Source: Sarcomyxa edulis (taxonomy: Eukaryota; Basidiomycota; Agaricomycetes; Agaricales; Mycenaceae). From it: DNA of 64,000 bases. The notes beneath the pieces were generated by a model, which saw only the letters and a program-made list of their open reading frames with translations, was not told the DNA's origin and ran no database searches. Below are positions 23,027 through 33,456 of this stretch, piece by piece; positions within the stretch are counted from its first letter, which is position 1, and the number at the start of each line of letters is the position of its first letter. The position numbers and the translations under genes were made by a program. Where the stretch lies: the NCBI GenBank assembly GCA_009761415.1, contig QUOL01000003.1, positions 1,116,001 through 1,180,000 of the forward strand. The letters are read 5' to 3'.

Positions 23027-24670
23027 ATGTCCTCAGTCCACCCAACTCACCAGGCAGCAGCAATGGCGACCACCTTTCTTCATTTGACCGCGACCAATTC
23101 AACTCCTTCAGATGAAGAGACTCGTCAAATACTAGAATTCATCTCCAAAGATGAGCACAATCTTGCAAAAATCGATGCAGAAATTGTACAAATCCAGGAT
23201 ATTCTTCACCGTCTGCTACTTCGACGCGCAGAGTTCAACGCACGAATAGACGCATACAAGTCGACCCTATCTCCCGTTCGTCGTTTACCCCCAGAAATCC
23301 TGGCAGAAATATTCATCCACTGCTACCCATCCCACACCTTTCGCCTACCCCCTTCCATGAACTCCAACCCATCTGCGACCCCATTGACGCTAGCACACAT
23401 ATGTTCTCGATGGCGAGCCATAGCCTTGGGACTCCCAAGGCTCTGGACCGACGTCACCATCGCCTCATCCACCCAAAAAACAACCTCACACCTCAAATCC
23501 TGGTTCGCCAGAGCCGCAAACCTCCCTCTCTCGCTATGCATCACATGCCCGGCCTCATCTTCACTAGTACTGACAGACCACCTCGCCATACCATACATCC
23601 CCCGTCTTCGACACATGGAAATCGACATGTCAGCAGAATTAGCAACGGCCCTGCGACGTCTACCCGTTGGTTCCTTCGATACACTACGATCGATAGATTT
23701 ATGCCTCAAGGGTGAAAGCCTCCGACACCTCGAACAATCCGTTACGTTCTTGTCGAATGTACCTCATCTTCGCAGTGCGCGTTTCACTTCGGTCACGTTG
23801 ATGCCGCTGTCGTTCGATCCGGACGTGACGTCCCTCCCTTGGGAGCATTTGAGCCATCTTCATTTCGTTAACATATTCGTTACGAAAACGACTTTTCGGC
23901 GTCTTCTGAGACGGTGCCCGAATCTCCTCGAGTGCGCTGTAGAAGTCAGCACTGGACCAGATCACGGACATGGACATGGACATGCAGACTCCTCCCCGAT
24001 GACTCTCCACTCCCACCTACGCACACTAAAACTCACCGCAAAACGCCTCGGAGAGATCCTGGACACACTAACACTCCCCAACCTCACCGCCATCCAACTC
24101 TCCTCCAGCATCTCCAGCGGTCCAACCCAATGGTCCCACGCCTCCTTCATATCATTCATCCACCGCTCATCCATATCCACCACTCTGGAAGCCTTCTCCA
24201 TATGCGGGATGCGACTCGGGAGAAAAGATTTGTTGGAGTGTCTGAGATGCATGCCGTGCTTGGTTGATCTTGATTTGAGTATTGCGGGTGTGGTGGATGA
24301 AGGGACGGTGGGGTGTTTATGTGATTGTAGGGTTGTACCGAAGTTGGAGTTCGTGGGGCTTCATGTTCGTGCGTCACATTTTGAGTCGATTGTTGATCTC
24401 GTCAGGGCGAGGAATCCCCCCAACCCCGTCATCCCTTCTGAATCCGCTGTCCATGTCATCCCTCCCGAATCCGCTGCCATCCCTTCCGAATCCTCTGCCA
24501 CCCCTCCCGACTCCGCTGTCCATGTCATCCCTATCCCCATCCCTCCCGTCTCACGTCTTCGAAAAGTCAGTCTTTGGGTAGAAGGACGGAGTCAGAATTC
24601 GAAGGATATCGATTATGCCCCCCTGAAAGAATTATTGGGCGTAGATGGGCTGTCTATTATATCTAGTTGA
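23027..24670 (+). CDS. F-box protein with leucine-rich region
   Basis: A single exon encodes 547 residues. A predicted coiled coil at about residues 35-80 (DEHNLAKIDAEIVQIQDILH) precedes the F-box (SPVRRLPPEILAEIFIHCYP, then LTLAHICSRWRAIALGLPRLW), the common Agaricomycete F-box layout. The rest is irregular leucine-rich sequence such as LPLSLCITCPASSSL and LVDLDLSIAGVVDEGTVG. Two low-complexity spots are notable: a GHGHGHG stretch near 23970 and a degenerate Pro-Glu-Ser repeat at about 24417-24540. F-box proteins recruit substrates to SCF ubiquitin ligases; this family is highly expanded in mushrooms and the substrates are unknown. Met at 23027 was used; a second Met at 23063 is possible. 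Confidence 0.85.
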   Translation: MSSVHPTHQAAAMATTFLHLTATNSTPSDEETRQILEFISKDEHNLAKIDAEIVQIQDILHRLLLRRAEFNARIDAYKSTLSPVRRLPPEILAEIFIHCYPSHTFRLPPSMNSNPSATPLTLAHICSRWRAIALGLPRLWTDVTIASSTQKTTSHLKSWFARAANLPLSLCITCPASSSLVLTDHLAIPYIPRLRHMEIDMSAELATALRRLPVGSFDTLRSIDLCLKGESLRHLEQSVTFLSNVPHLRSARFTSVTLMPLSFDPDVTSLPWEHLSHLHFVNIFVTKTTFRRLLRRCPNLLECAVEVSTGPDHGHGHGHADSSPMTLHSHLRTLKLTAKRLGEILDTLTLPNLTAIQLSSSISSGPTQWSHASFISFIHRSSISTTLEAFSICGMRLGRKDLLECLRCMPCLVDLDLSIAGVVDEGTVGCLCDCRVVPKLEFVGLHVRASHFESIVDLVRARNPPNPVIPSESAVHVIPPESAAIPSESSATPPDSAVHVIPIPIPPVSRLRKVSLWVEGRSQNSKDIDYAPLKELLGVDGLSIISS

Positions 24671-25205
24671 GGAAGCAGGTATATGCGCGTTCGTGCAGGT
24701 ATATGCGCGTTTCAAATGGATAAATGGATAAATGGATTGTACACTCGATGTGCGGTCTGGGATGGAGATACATACATAACATAACCATTGAGTATTGAGA
24801 GAGTTTTGTATTGTCTACTTAGGGGTGGTAATCGATTAGTCACTAGAGGTGGGATCTACAAGTACTTACATCGATCTGGTTTTCAATCTGCTTCTTCTTC
24901 GAATATTGGTTCAACACAATCGCGCCGCCGCGCATCACTCTTCTTCTTCTTCGTCCGTCCGGGGCTCTGTCTGCTGTCAAACCCCGCCAGCTCCTACATA
25001 TTAATATTCATCCTCTCTGCATCGCCGCGCAAACCTCTTTCCTTCCTCTTCTCAATATCACAATCATACCCATAACCTCACTCAACCCGGCTGGGAACCG
25101 GGGGGTTCTCAATCGCATCATTCGCGCTCTGCTCTGCTCTGCTCTTCGTCTGAAACCTTGGACCTATGACAGCGACGACATGAACATGAATCGTCCGCCC
25201 TAGCC
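24671..25205. other. 3' intergenic stretch with short tandem repeats
   Basis: GTATATGCGCGTT is present twice near 24680 and 24703, followed by three copies of AAATGGAT between about 24714 and 24738. No gene was recognised. Confidence 0.4.
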
Positions 25206-25688
25206 CTAGCAGTCGTACGACCGTCCCGACGCCGTTGTCATCGTGCGGCCACAGCTTAGCTTTTCCATAGAATTTTTTTTTCGGCGACTCGGAAGCCCTC
25301 GTCGAGAATCGAGATCGGGTTTCTGTGTCTTTTTTGCGGGTTCTTCGTCTTCGTCTTCTGCATCGGAAGGCCTTCCTCTCTTCTTCCCCACAAGTGCAGC
25401 ATCACCTGAGTCCAAGCCATCTTTCTTCTTCTTCTTCTTCTCCTCCTTCTCCTCATCCGCGCAAATCTCCAAATCAATAGCCATAACCCACTGCAAGGAA
25501 AAAGCGATACCTTCCGTATCCTTCCGATTGGCGTTACACTGTCAGACCACGGCTGCCTTTCCAGTCTTCAGCATCTCGAAGAGAAGAGATTGTATGTATT
25601 TGTATTTGTTTCCGTAACAGGCGATGCGATGCGATTTCGAAGGCTTGAGATGATATTCGTTTGGCATGAGAGGAGAGGGCCCGTGCAT
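25206..25688 (-). CDS. Small lysine-rich nuclear-type protein (provisional)
   Basis: No family was recognised. The last exon encodes VMAIDLEICADEEKEE, a lysine run from a CTT repeat near 25425-25445, then KKRGRPSDAEDEDEEPAKKT. The KRGRP core resembles an AT-hook and the flanking basic clusters look like nuclear localisation signals. An upstream exon (MHGPSPLMPNEYH... with YGNKYKYIQSLLFEMLKTG) joins through an intron ending TTGCAG and keeps frame. An earlier Cys/His-containing exon near 25970-26050 (ECDHANFITTTCKIKN) could also belong to it, so the 5' end is uncertain. A DNA-binding or chromatin role is only suggested by composition. Confidence 0.4.
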
Positions 25689-26280
25689 TGCATTTTTTGC
25701 GAGTTGCGTGCGGGATAGGGATAGGGAGTGATTTCGAGGACGAGGTCTTTGGGGGGGGGCTAGAATCGGAATTGGCAGACTAAGTATATGCGTTCAGGAT
25801 TGATTGATACTTATGACCGAAAACGACGTACCCATTGTTGATTGTGATTGGATTGTAGATTGGAGGCTTGTCTTGATTTGTTATGTTACAATTTGGAGGT
25901 TTCTAGGATTATCGGATATATGTGTATGTGAGAATGTATCTGTGTATATCATGCGTTCGTGGAATACTTACGTCGGTTCTTAATCTTGCAGGTCGTCGTG
26001 ATGAAGTTCGCGTGGTCACATTCTGTCGTGACGCGTGACGAGACGCGTATATGTGACTATGGACGGCTGGCCGCTTACGTATGTATTGAAGTTATGCTTT
26101 CGGCAGAAACCTTTCCTTTTGGTCGGTCCATCCGCCAGCGCCTCGTGTATTATAAACGGCTTCGGTTCTTTTTTATCTACCCTCATCATACCCTCATATA
26201 CCGTATGTGAGCACACTGACTGCTGATACGAATCCTCTGACTATGACCGCTTGACAGTATACTTACTTACTACTCAAGGA
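25689..26280. other. Divergent intergenic stretch
   Basis: This stretch lies between the lysine-rich gene (minus) and the next plus-strand gene. A minus-strand segment at about 25970-26050 may be an unassigned upstream exon of the lysine-rich gene. Otherwise nothing was supported. Confidence 0.3.
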
Positions 26281-26973
26281 ATGCCAACCATTTACGACTC
26301 GGATGAACAAACCATGATCACCACCGAGGTGTGTGGCCTGGAGAACGGCACTACTCGCTGCGCGTCTAGGACCGAGGGATTACCTGCCTTGGACTCCCGG
26401 TGAGCTTCCGAGTCGTTCCAATGTTTTGCCAGTGCGCCACATACTTCATACTTAGTCCTAGTCCGACAATGCTAAAACGTCTTTTGCAGCCGCGAGAAAA
26501 TCGTGATACGAGCACGCTGCAAAGAATACGTTACGAAGCAGCGCACAGTGAGACGAACGCTGGCTTGTTTCTCTCAGCCGGACTCGGATGATGTGCAGGA
26601 CACTGGCACCATCGGAGAGGGTGCGGAGGTCACTCCGACGCCGAAGAAGAACAAGAACAAGAACAAGATTCGAGAAGGGAGGATCGAGAAACCCATCTCA
26701 AAACACGAACAAGAAGGAAAGCATACCAAAGCTTCGGTCACCAATCACTGTCCAGAAATCTACGCCTGCCCGTGCTCGGGCTCCGACTCTACGACCTGTA
26801 AATTATGCGCTTTTCTCAGGTTAGCAGACAAGTAAGTACGCTGTCTCAAACTCCTTATTCTGTTGTACTCTCTTGAGCTTTCTTTGGTCTTGCCCAGGTT
26901 TTGTGCGATTGTCATCGCGAGGCAGGATGCGATCAATAGATTGGGGCTGGCTTCCACTAAGTCTACGGAATAG
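26281..26973 (+). CDS. Hypothetical protein with Cys/His-containing C-terminus
   Basis: Three exons (26281-26399, 26490-26831, 26898-26973) give 178 residues, with consistent splice phases and good GT-AG signals. No family was recognised. The N-terminal half is polar (MPTIYDSDEQTMITTEVC). The middle has a PTPKKNKNKNK basic stretch. The C-terminal part has several closely spaced cysteines (NHCPEIYACPCSGSDSTTCK, then LCAF and FCAIVIARQDAINRLGL) that could bind metal. It has no signal peptide or membrane helix. Confidence 0.55.
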
Positions 26974-27780
26974 ATCACAATCTAAGATGATGCGACGAAT
27001 CTATGGGAAATATATCATGGGGAGAATCTTACCATCACTGGGTATACTAGACCAGTCACCATTGTCTTCGGTTTCTTGAGTGCCAAGTCCACAATTATAT
27101 CTCAATCAGAACTACTCTCTCTCGACAGACTGTTACAGCTTAACATGTTACACTCGACTAAGCTTTCTAGGAACCTTCTTCAGCGTTCACCGTTCTAACT
27201 GAACTGCTGATATTCTGCCATTCTTTGCTGTGTTCACCAAAGACTGCCTTCAGGTGCTAGATCTGCTGCCAAGATAACATCTGCAAAACAAACGGAGTCG
27301 CTGAGTGACAGTCATGGATTTGAATCTCGAGGTTGAAATATTTGATCTAATCTAATCTAACCGAGTTTTCAAATTCGGTTCCGGCTCTTGAACTCGCTTG
27401 CAACACTTCATCAATCCTTCATCTCATCGACAACCGAGTTGCAGGCTACATCGCTTTTCACAACAGACGAGCATGTGGGGATCATTCGACTACTCGTGTA
27501 CTAGGTTGTTGCACCAAATGACCAGCCTAGCTGTTGCCATCAGCAGCTGCATGATCAATAATGATGAAAATCCCTGAGATCCGAGTCATCCATCTTATCA
27601 CTATCGACGAAAGCCCCAGGAGGACGACAACGGTATAAACCAGGTTGAAAAGTAGATTGTGGGTGTTTCTTTTCTGTTTCATCCCCTCGTCTTCTGCGAA
27701 GCTAGGTTTCAGCTGGGCTTGTTATTTTTTTCCGTCGTTCTTCACGCCTGGTTGCGGCCTTTCTTTTTTAATCGTTCTCA
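26974..27780. other. Intergenic stretch with a TATA box
   Basis: TATAAA at 27634-27639 lies about 140 bp before the secreted-phosphatase start and is likely its core promoter. The repeat ATCTA/ATCTAATC near 27350 is minor. No gene was found. Confidence 0.5.
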
Positions 27781-29071
27781 ATGCACTCATTTTCATCACT
27801 TATGCACATAGTCTCTTTCGCATTGACAGCTATATCACTGGTCAATCCGGTCCACGCACTCCCCACTCTCTTTCGGCCACGTGGAATATTTGACTCAATC
27901 AGCCCTCTCGACTCTGTCCTGCTGTTCGATGCCCCAGCCTTCCAAGACCCTACCAATGCACAGAACTTGATTGCCTCCATGCAGGCGTATGTCTCTCTTC
28001 GTCAAATAGACATCCCGGGATTCTCTACCGCATTGTCGGCAGGTTTATCCGCGGTCGGCCTCAGCGCAGACAAGGCATCCATTTCCACCGCGTTGTCCCG
28101 ACTCAGTCTATTCCCAACTCTCGGTCTGGGAGGCAAAACTCTGAATGTGAAGATTGACGGATGCAATCAGGAGGCGGTAGTGACTAGTACGAGTGGATTG
28201 CCTGATCTGGGTATCACCTTGCAGAACGTTTCGATCGGCTCTTGTGGCAGCACGAGTTTACAAGGAGGACAACAGTTGACTGGCCTGGTTGATGTGAATG
28301 TCATCGACAACAGACAGTTCACTGCCACGATTTTTCCATCCCCACCCGATGGCTTCGGTATCATTTCTGGTAGGTCTCATCATAGTATCGGAAAGCTCGG
28401 CAATTGTTAATCGTTCTGTGCTGTTCCAGATATTGATGACACGATCAAGATATCTGACGTCCTCGATAAGCCGAAACTGATACAAAACACACTTTTCAAC
28501 GACCCTACACCCGTTTCGGGGATGCCGGAACTTTACAAATCCTTGGCTACCTCTCTTGACTCTCCCCAGTTCATGTATGTCTCTGGAAGCCCCTTCCAAC
28601 TCTACCCTTTCCTGCACGATTTTGTCAACTCGACGTACCCACAAGGCCCTATCCTGTTGAGAAATCTGAGTTTCACGGATATCTCCAGCATCCTCGACTT
28701 TGCGAATCCGAACGGAGTCTTGGAATACAAATTGTCGCAGATCGACACTATTCATGGAATGTACCCGGGGAAGACATGGTTGATGATTGGGGATTCTGGA
28801 GAGAAAGATCCAGAAACTTATGGAGCCGCGTGAGCTTTTGGAGTCGTCATACCTTCTTTCTAGAAATACCTCTAAAACTCGTTCGTCTAGCATGCGCAAA
28901 TTTGGGGACTTCATCTCCTGCACTTGGATTCACTCTATCGACGGGGGAAACAACACTGCAGAGCGATTCGCAGCTGCCTTTGAGGGTGTCTCCCCGAGTA
29001 AGTTCAGGGTTTTCAATGACACAGAAGTTCCAGGTTTAGCGACTATCGACGTGAAGGGTGGGAACTGTTAG
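27781..29071 (+). CDS. Secreted APP1-type phosphatase (DUF2183 family)
   Basis: Three exons (27781-28369, 28430-28829, 28891-29071) give 389 residues. The N-terminus is a signal peptide (SSLMHIVSFALTAISL then VHALPT). The middle has a beta-rich domain with LGGKTLNVKIDGCNQEA. The catalytic core starts with DIDDTIKISDVLDK at about residues 197-210, the DxDxT motif of the haloacid-dehalogenase-like APP1 family. MYVSGSPFQLYPFLHDF, KTWLMIGDSGEKDPETYG and CTWIHSIDGGNN follow. Yeast App1 is an intracellular phosphatidate phosphatase, so a secreted version with the catalytic motif intact is noteworthy. All key acidic residues are present. A TATA box at 27634 supports the start. Confidence 0.85.
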
Positions 29072-29546
29072 TTCTTTTGCGTAATGACACTTGCATTTAT
29101 CTTTTTTTCATCGCTCGACGACTATATATGTCGACCCGGGACAATTTGAACCTTGAAGATCAGTCTGTGACGAGGAATCAGACAGCTAGGTGCGTTTTTC
29201 TTGACTTGTTTCTGGGCTTCGTCACTCATCTATGTGGTGTGTTACAGTTGGCTTCGTCCCTGTTGCCTATTTCTGATGCGCTTGATATTCGTGAACATAC
29301 GCATTCGTTGCAATGAACTTTCAACTAAATCGATCGCATGCCATCATCATTTGAGTTTGCAAGACGTGCAGATTTGGCGAGTGCCTCTCGCATTTATAGA
29401 TCGCTGTGACTATCAGAAGCAAGCCACAACCTTCATCCTCGTGGGTTAGGCGTGTCGAACTGCAGTCGTAGTGAGCAACCCCGTCCTACAAAAGTCTCGC
29501 GTAACCTGTTCCCAGCTTCTTTGCATCCGCACACTCGAGGACAACA
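29072..29546. other. Intergenic stretch
   Basis: This lies between two plus-strand genes. A TTTATAG near 29391 could serve the downstream ubiquitin-ligase gene. No gene is evident. Confidence 0.4.
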
Positions 29547-30875
29547 ATGGACGAATATTTCTTCGATGATCTGGATACGGAGACCACGGTCCTGATGGCG
29601 CGTCTTGCGGAAAGGGACCTGGAGGCACTCCTCGTCGCGCCCGCTCTTTCTGATGAGGAACTGGCATGGCAACTCCAAGCCCAGAGCTTCATAAACGCAC
29701 TCAGGATCATTGAAGATAGGCGCTTCGCCGAAAGCTTGGATGAAGGAGTTACATATCCCGAGCACGACGTAGCGCATGCTGCTATGGCGGATGACGATCC
29801 CCTGGCTACCGTCGTACCTGTACTTCAAGCTCAAACTGTTTCGCCGCAAGGTTCGCCCGTCATTTCACCGTAAGTCTTTGAGCTTAAATTAATACATGGT
29901 CATACATACTAACGGACTGGATACTTAGGGATGGTGATTCTGCCAGCGAAGTCACAGCAGGAGACTTGAACGACCATGATCTTCGAAGCAGTTCACCTCC
30001 ACTGTAAGCAGCCTTATTCCACAACGTGATATCATACTCGTGTTAAGTCGTGTGATGACACCAGGAAAGACACGGAATCTGTCGAATCACCTCCGTATGT
30101 TGATGATGAAACGACTTCAGGATCTGAGACTAGAGAATTCATAGAACCGCACCCATCTATCACCCCTCAGTGAGTAAATCATAATAACGGAAGGAGTAGG
30201 CTGACATTTTGTTAGACTGGAATGCACTGGATGTACGGACAACATCGACCCGTCATCGGTCCATCTGAGAGCAAACTGCGGTCACGATTATTGCAGTGCC
30301 TGCCTCATCAAAATGGTCGAACTGTGCACCCATGATGAATCACTTTTTCCTCTTGGCTGTTGCCGTCTACCCTTCTCTGGCGATGCCCTTCTTCCCTCTC
30401 TGCCCTCCGCGTTAGCTTCTTGTTTTCTCCGGAAGACCATAGAATTTGCGATACCTGCTTCGGACCGCGTTTATTGCCCAAATTCTCGTTGTTCGTCCTT
30501 TCTCGGCTCTTCGGACGTCCTGGACCGTCGACCCATTTGCGAGGATTGTGAAACAACGATTTGCGTCCGATGCCGCCATGTCTCGCACGTTCAAACTGGA
30601 CAAACATGCACAGAAGTTTCGGAGACCCTCGGCTTCCTTCAAGTCACAGTATTGGCAGAAGAGAACCACTGGCCAACATGTCCTGGATGTCAGGCCATCA
30701 TCGAACTGAGTGGCGGCTGCAATCACATGTGAGTCTTTGCCGATGCTGTCTACAAACTCCCTTCACTTATGATGTAAACTCGAACAGGACGTGCCGGTGT
30801 AAAATGCAATTCTGTTATCTTTGCACGGCGCCTTGGAAGACGTGTACTTGCCCACAGTTTGATGAAGAACTTTAG
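29547..30875 (+). CDS. RBR (RING-IBR-RING) E3 ubiquitin ligase
   Basis: Five exons (29547-29869, 29929-30003, 30065-30169, 30216-30728, 30788-30875) give 367 residues with all phases consistent. The first third is acidic and helical (LDTETTVLMARLAERDLEAL). RING1 begins at LECTGCTDNIDPSSVHLRAN, with CGHDYCSACL. The IBR has YCPNSRCSSFLG and CRHVSH, and RING2 has CPGCQAIIELSGGCNHMTC followed by CKMQFCYLC. The cysteine in GGCNHM corresponds to the catalytic thioester cysteine of parkin-class ligases, so the enzyme should be active. It ends shortly after RING2, as in many short Agaricomycete RBR proteins. Substrates are unknown. Confidence 0.9.
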
Positions 30876-31507
30876 CGTGCAGGTGGAACTGCGACCGATT
30901 ACCTGGTATTTATTGCATGCTCATGAGTGATAGGAACAGACAATTGTACACACTGATCTCTATCTTTCTATCTTTCTTCCGTTCTGGGTCGTGCACCCTC
31001 AAATGTCGAGGAAGTTGGCTGACGTTGGTGCCTCCGTGTGATTTTGTGCCGCCGGCGATCAGATGCGTGACGTAGTCGGACAAAGTCATCCTTATTTTGA
31101 AAGTTGTTCTCAAACTGCCCTGCTCCTCGAAGGAATCGCTCAACTTCGACGTGACTGCGGGTCTCCTTCTAGGTTTGTCACTCAACCTACTTACCCTGAT
31201 CTCTGCATTGCCAGCATATGTGGAACCCTGTGATCTGATGACTGCTGTCTGTCATCCTTGGTGATTCACGCAGTTACGCGCCGCGCCCCACTGTGCTTTG
31301 TTTTTTTAACCGACTCCACCTCGAAGGACTTCGGAAGTTTCCAAAGTGGAACCTTCTTGAAAACTTTACCTCGCTGCAGGCAGCAGGCTCTGCGTGCCAG
31401 CTGGGTTGTATAAGATACCCATCGACCTAGGCGAGCTTTACTCTTTTTCACCCTCTCATTGCCTTCTTACAACTTTGTCAGATATACCACCTCTCGAGCA
31501 CACCACT
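30876..31507. other. Intergenic stretch with a TATA-like site
   Basis: TATAAG at 31409-31414 lies about 95 bp before the next start. A minus-strand frame at 30910-31185 starts with TTG and has no recognisable family, so it is not called. Confidence 0.4.
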
Positions 31508-32611
31508 ATGACCATCTTAGATATAGATGCATCAGCCCCTATTCGACCATTTCCACCAATCCCTACAGAACTCCTTCGAGACATTCTCGAGTTCGCCTCC
31601 TTGTCCCTCGAAACGGCACTTTCCATCACTCGTGTGTCGACCTTTACTCATCGTTGGACGACACCTATCCTCTACGACACTGTATCGCTCTCGACATCGC
31701 GGTCTCTGTCGTCTTTTTTGTATACACTATCAACTTCAGACGTGTACGCATGCTATGTCAGGAACCTCAGCATAACAGCTCTAGGGCCTATTGAATCCAT
31801 TTCGAGTGTTCTTCGCATTTGCAACAATGTACAGAACCTTGCTTGCGGGTTCTCTCTCAACTCTTATCCTAATACAAAACCGCCTTCTACTTCTACAAAG
31901 CGCCACCTGCGCGAATTGCATCTTGTTGGTTTATCCTGCCGAGACCTCGAGTTTAACCCATCCATCATAGGATTTATCTCACAACATGCCTACGTGGATA
32001 CTATTACACATCTACGTATACAGCTCGCGCCGTTCGCCTCCGAATCGCATCTCCTCCATTCTCTCTGTCAAATTCCTGCGCATCTCACTGCTCTCACCCA
32101 TCTCTGCATCATTATCCCTGTCAAGAAGGTGGTTGGGACACCTATTACGACGCAAGCTGAGATTGTTCCCGTTACGCATGAATATTCCACCGCACCGTCT
32201 GTCTCCGCTATTCCAACCTTCACTCCTACGACCACACAACTCATTCCAATTATCACGAGCATTCTCTCTCCGTTGCCCTCACTCTCAACCCCGACCGTCC
32301 CGCTAAAATCACTTCTCATTCAAGTCTCTGGTGGTATTGGGCACGGTGTCGCGGCTAAGACGGTGGTGGACGAATTGAATTCGTTCGCTATAGGCAAATA
32401 TGACAAATCTTTTGTTCCGCCCGCGGATATATCATCTCTCGACGGTTTATCGAGCCCTACGGACACCAACACCGTCGATGGAAATCTCACAAAATTAGTA
32501 GCTGAACAAGTACCAATGTCTGTATCTGCTTCACGGCAGTGGCAGGCGGGTAGGGAGGGCAGGTTGTGGAGAGAAGCAGAAAGAATTGTCGAAGTCCGAA
32601 TGAGATCATGA
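31508..32611 (+). CDS. F-box-like protein
   Basis: An intronless reading frame encodes 367 residues. An F-box-like helix lies at about residues 15-50 (PIPTELLRDILEFASLSLET, then ITRVSTFTHRWTTPILYDTV), matching the short F-box type common in mushrooms in which the third helix names the tested element as TPILYDTV. Repeating leucine-rich pieces follow (VRNLSITALG, LRELHLVGLSCRDL, ITHLRIQLAPF, LTALTHLCIIIP), consistent with a substrate-binding solenoid. The C-terminus has an Arg/Glu-rich helix (WQAGREGRLWREAERIVEV). The ATG at 31508 was chosen because it lies just before the F-box and follows a TATA-like site. It probably works in an SCF complex. Confidence 0.7.
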   Translation: MTILDIDASAPIRPFPPIPTELLRDILEFASLSLETALSITRVSTFTHRWTTPILYDTVSLSTSRSLSSFLYTLSTSDVYACYVRNLSITALGPIESISSVLRICNNVQNLACGFSLNSYPNTKPPSTSTKRHLRELHLVGLSCRDLEFNPSIIGFISQHAYVDTITHLRIQLAPFASESHLLHSLCQIPAHLTALTHLCIIIPVKKVVGTPITTQAEIVPVTHEYSTAPSVSAIPTFTPTTTQLIPIITSILSPLPSLSTPTVPLKSLLIQVSGGIGHGVAAKTVVDELNSFAIGKYDKSFVPPADISSLDGLSSPTDTNTVDGNLTKLVAEQVPMSVSASRQWQAGREGRLWREAERIVEVRMRS

Positions 32612-33456
32612 CCAGAGTGATTTGCTGAATCGTTGGAAAGTCCGACTTTGGATGATTGCTGGACAGGTTAATCACGCGATCTCCTCGGAAGATCATGATG
32701 ATTATGTGTACGTCGATTGAATTCAGAATGCACTGTTGACCTTCCTGCGTAAACAGCAAGTATACATCGCTCGTCATGAGATATAGCCACAGAGGTCTAG
32801 ACGTGCACCATATATCTTCGGTGCTCACTTCAGCTTCATGGCTCCTCATGCTCGAGGACTGACGAAAGATACATATAAACTTGTGTAGCCTGGACATTCT
32901 TACCGATGATCCTCGGCGTTGGCGCGTCGTGAAACCACTATCAGGATTACCCTCGGTGCGTGATCGTCGGTTTTCTGTTGGCCTTTTTATCATCTGCATC
33001 AGCCGATTCTAGCGTAATATGCAGAACGCGTGCTGCTTCCTGTGGGTGCACATTGCCTCTTACGACTAGTCCTCTCATGCTCCAGATATAGTACAATGGT
33101 AGCTCACTGTGACTTATGACTACACATCTCATACTCACCTCGAATACAATTATTGTTTTGTTCCATACATCTGAGCGCCAGGCTTGCCTCCAGCTTATAG
33201 CTTACGCGCTTACGGTTTGGGGAGGAGAAGATCCTCGCTCGGTTACAGAATTGATTGACGCCCGCCCGATCACCAATGTCTCGCCCAATGGAGTAAGTCA
33301 GGCACTCAGGGGCCAACACCATCAATGCGCCGACAAAAATCTCGACGAACGTCTCGACATCTACCGACTGCCACGACCCAGGTCAAAAAAATTCATCACG
33401 ACGCTCGAAAGGCCTCCAAGTGAGGACGATTGGTGGTGCAAAAGCCGGAGAGATCC
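32612..33456. other. Intergenic stretch
   Basis: No supported gene was found. Small frames on both strands (for example 32947-33138 minus and 33116-33505 plus) have no family features. The right end should contain the promoter of the DUF6533 gene. Confidence 0.35.

Noticed and set aside
30910..31185. Minus-strand open frame of about 90 codons
   Set aside because: Begins with TTG, has no ATG, no splice partner and no recognised family.
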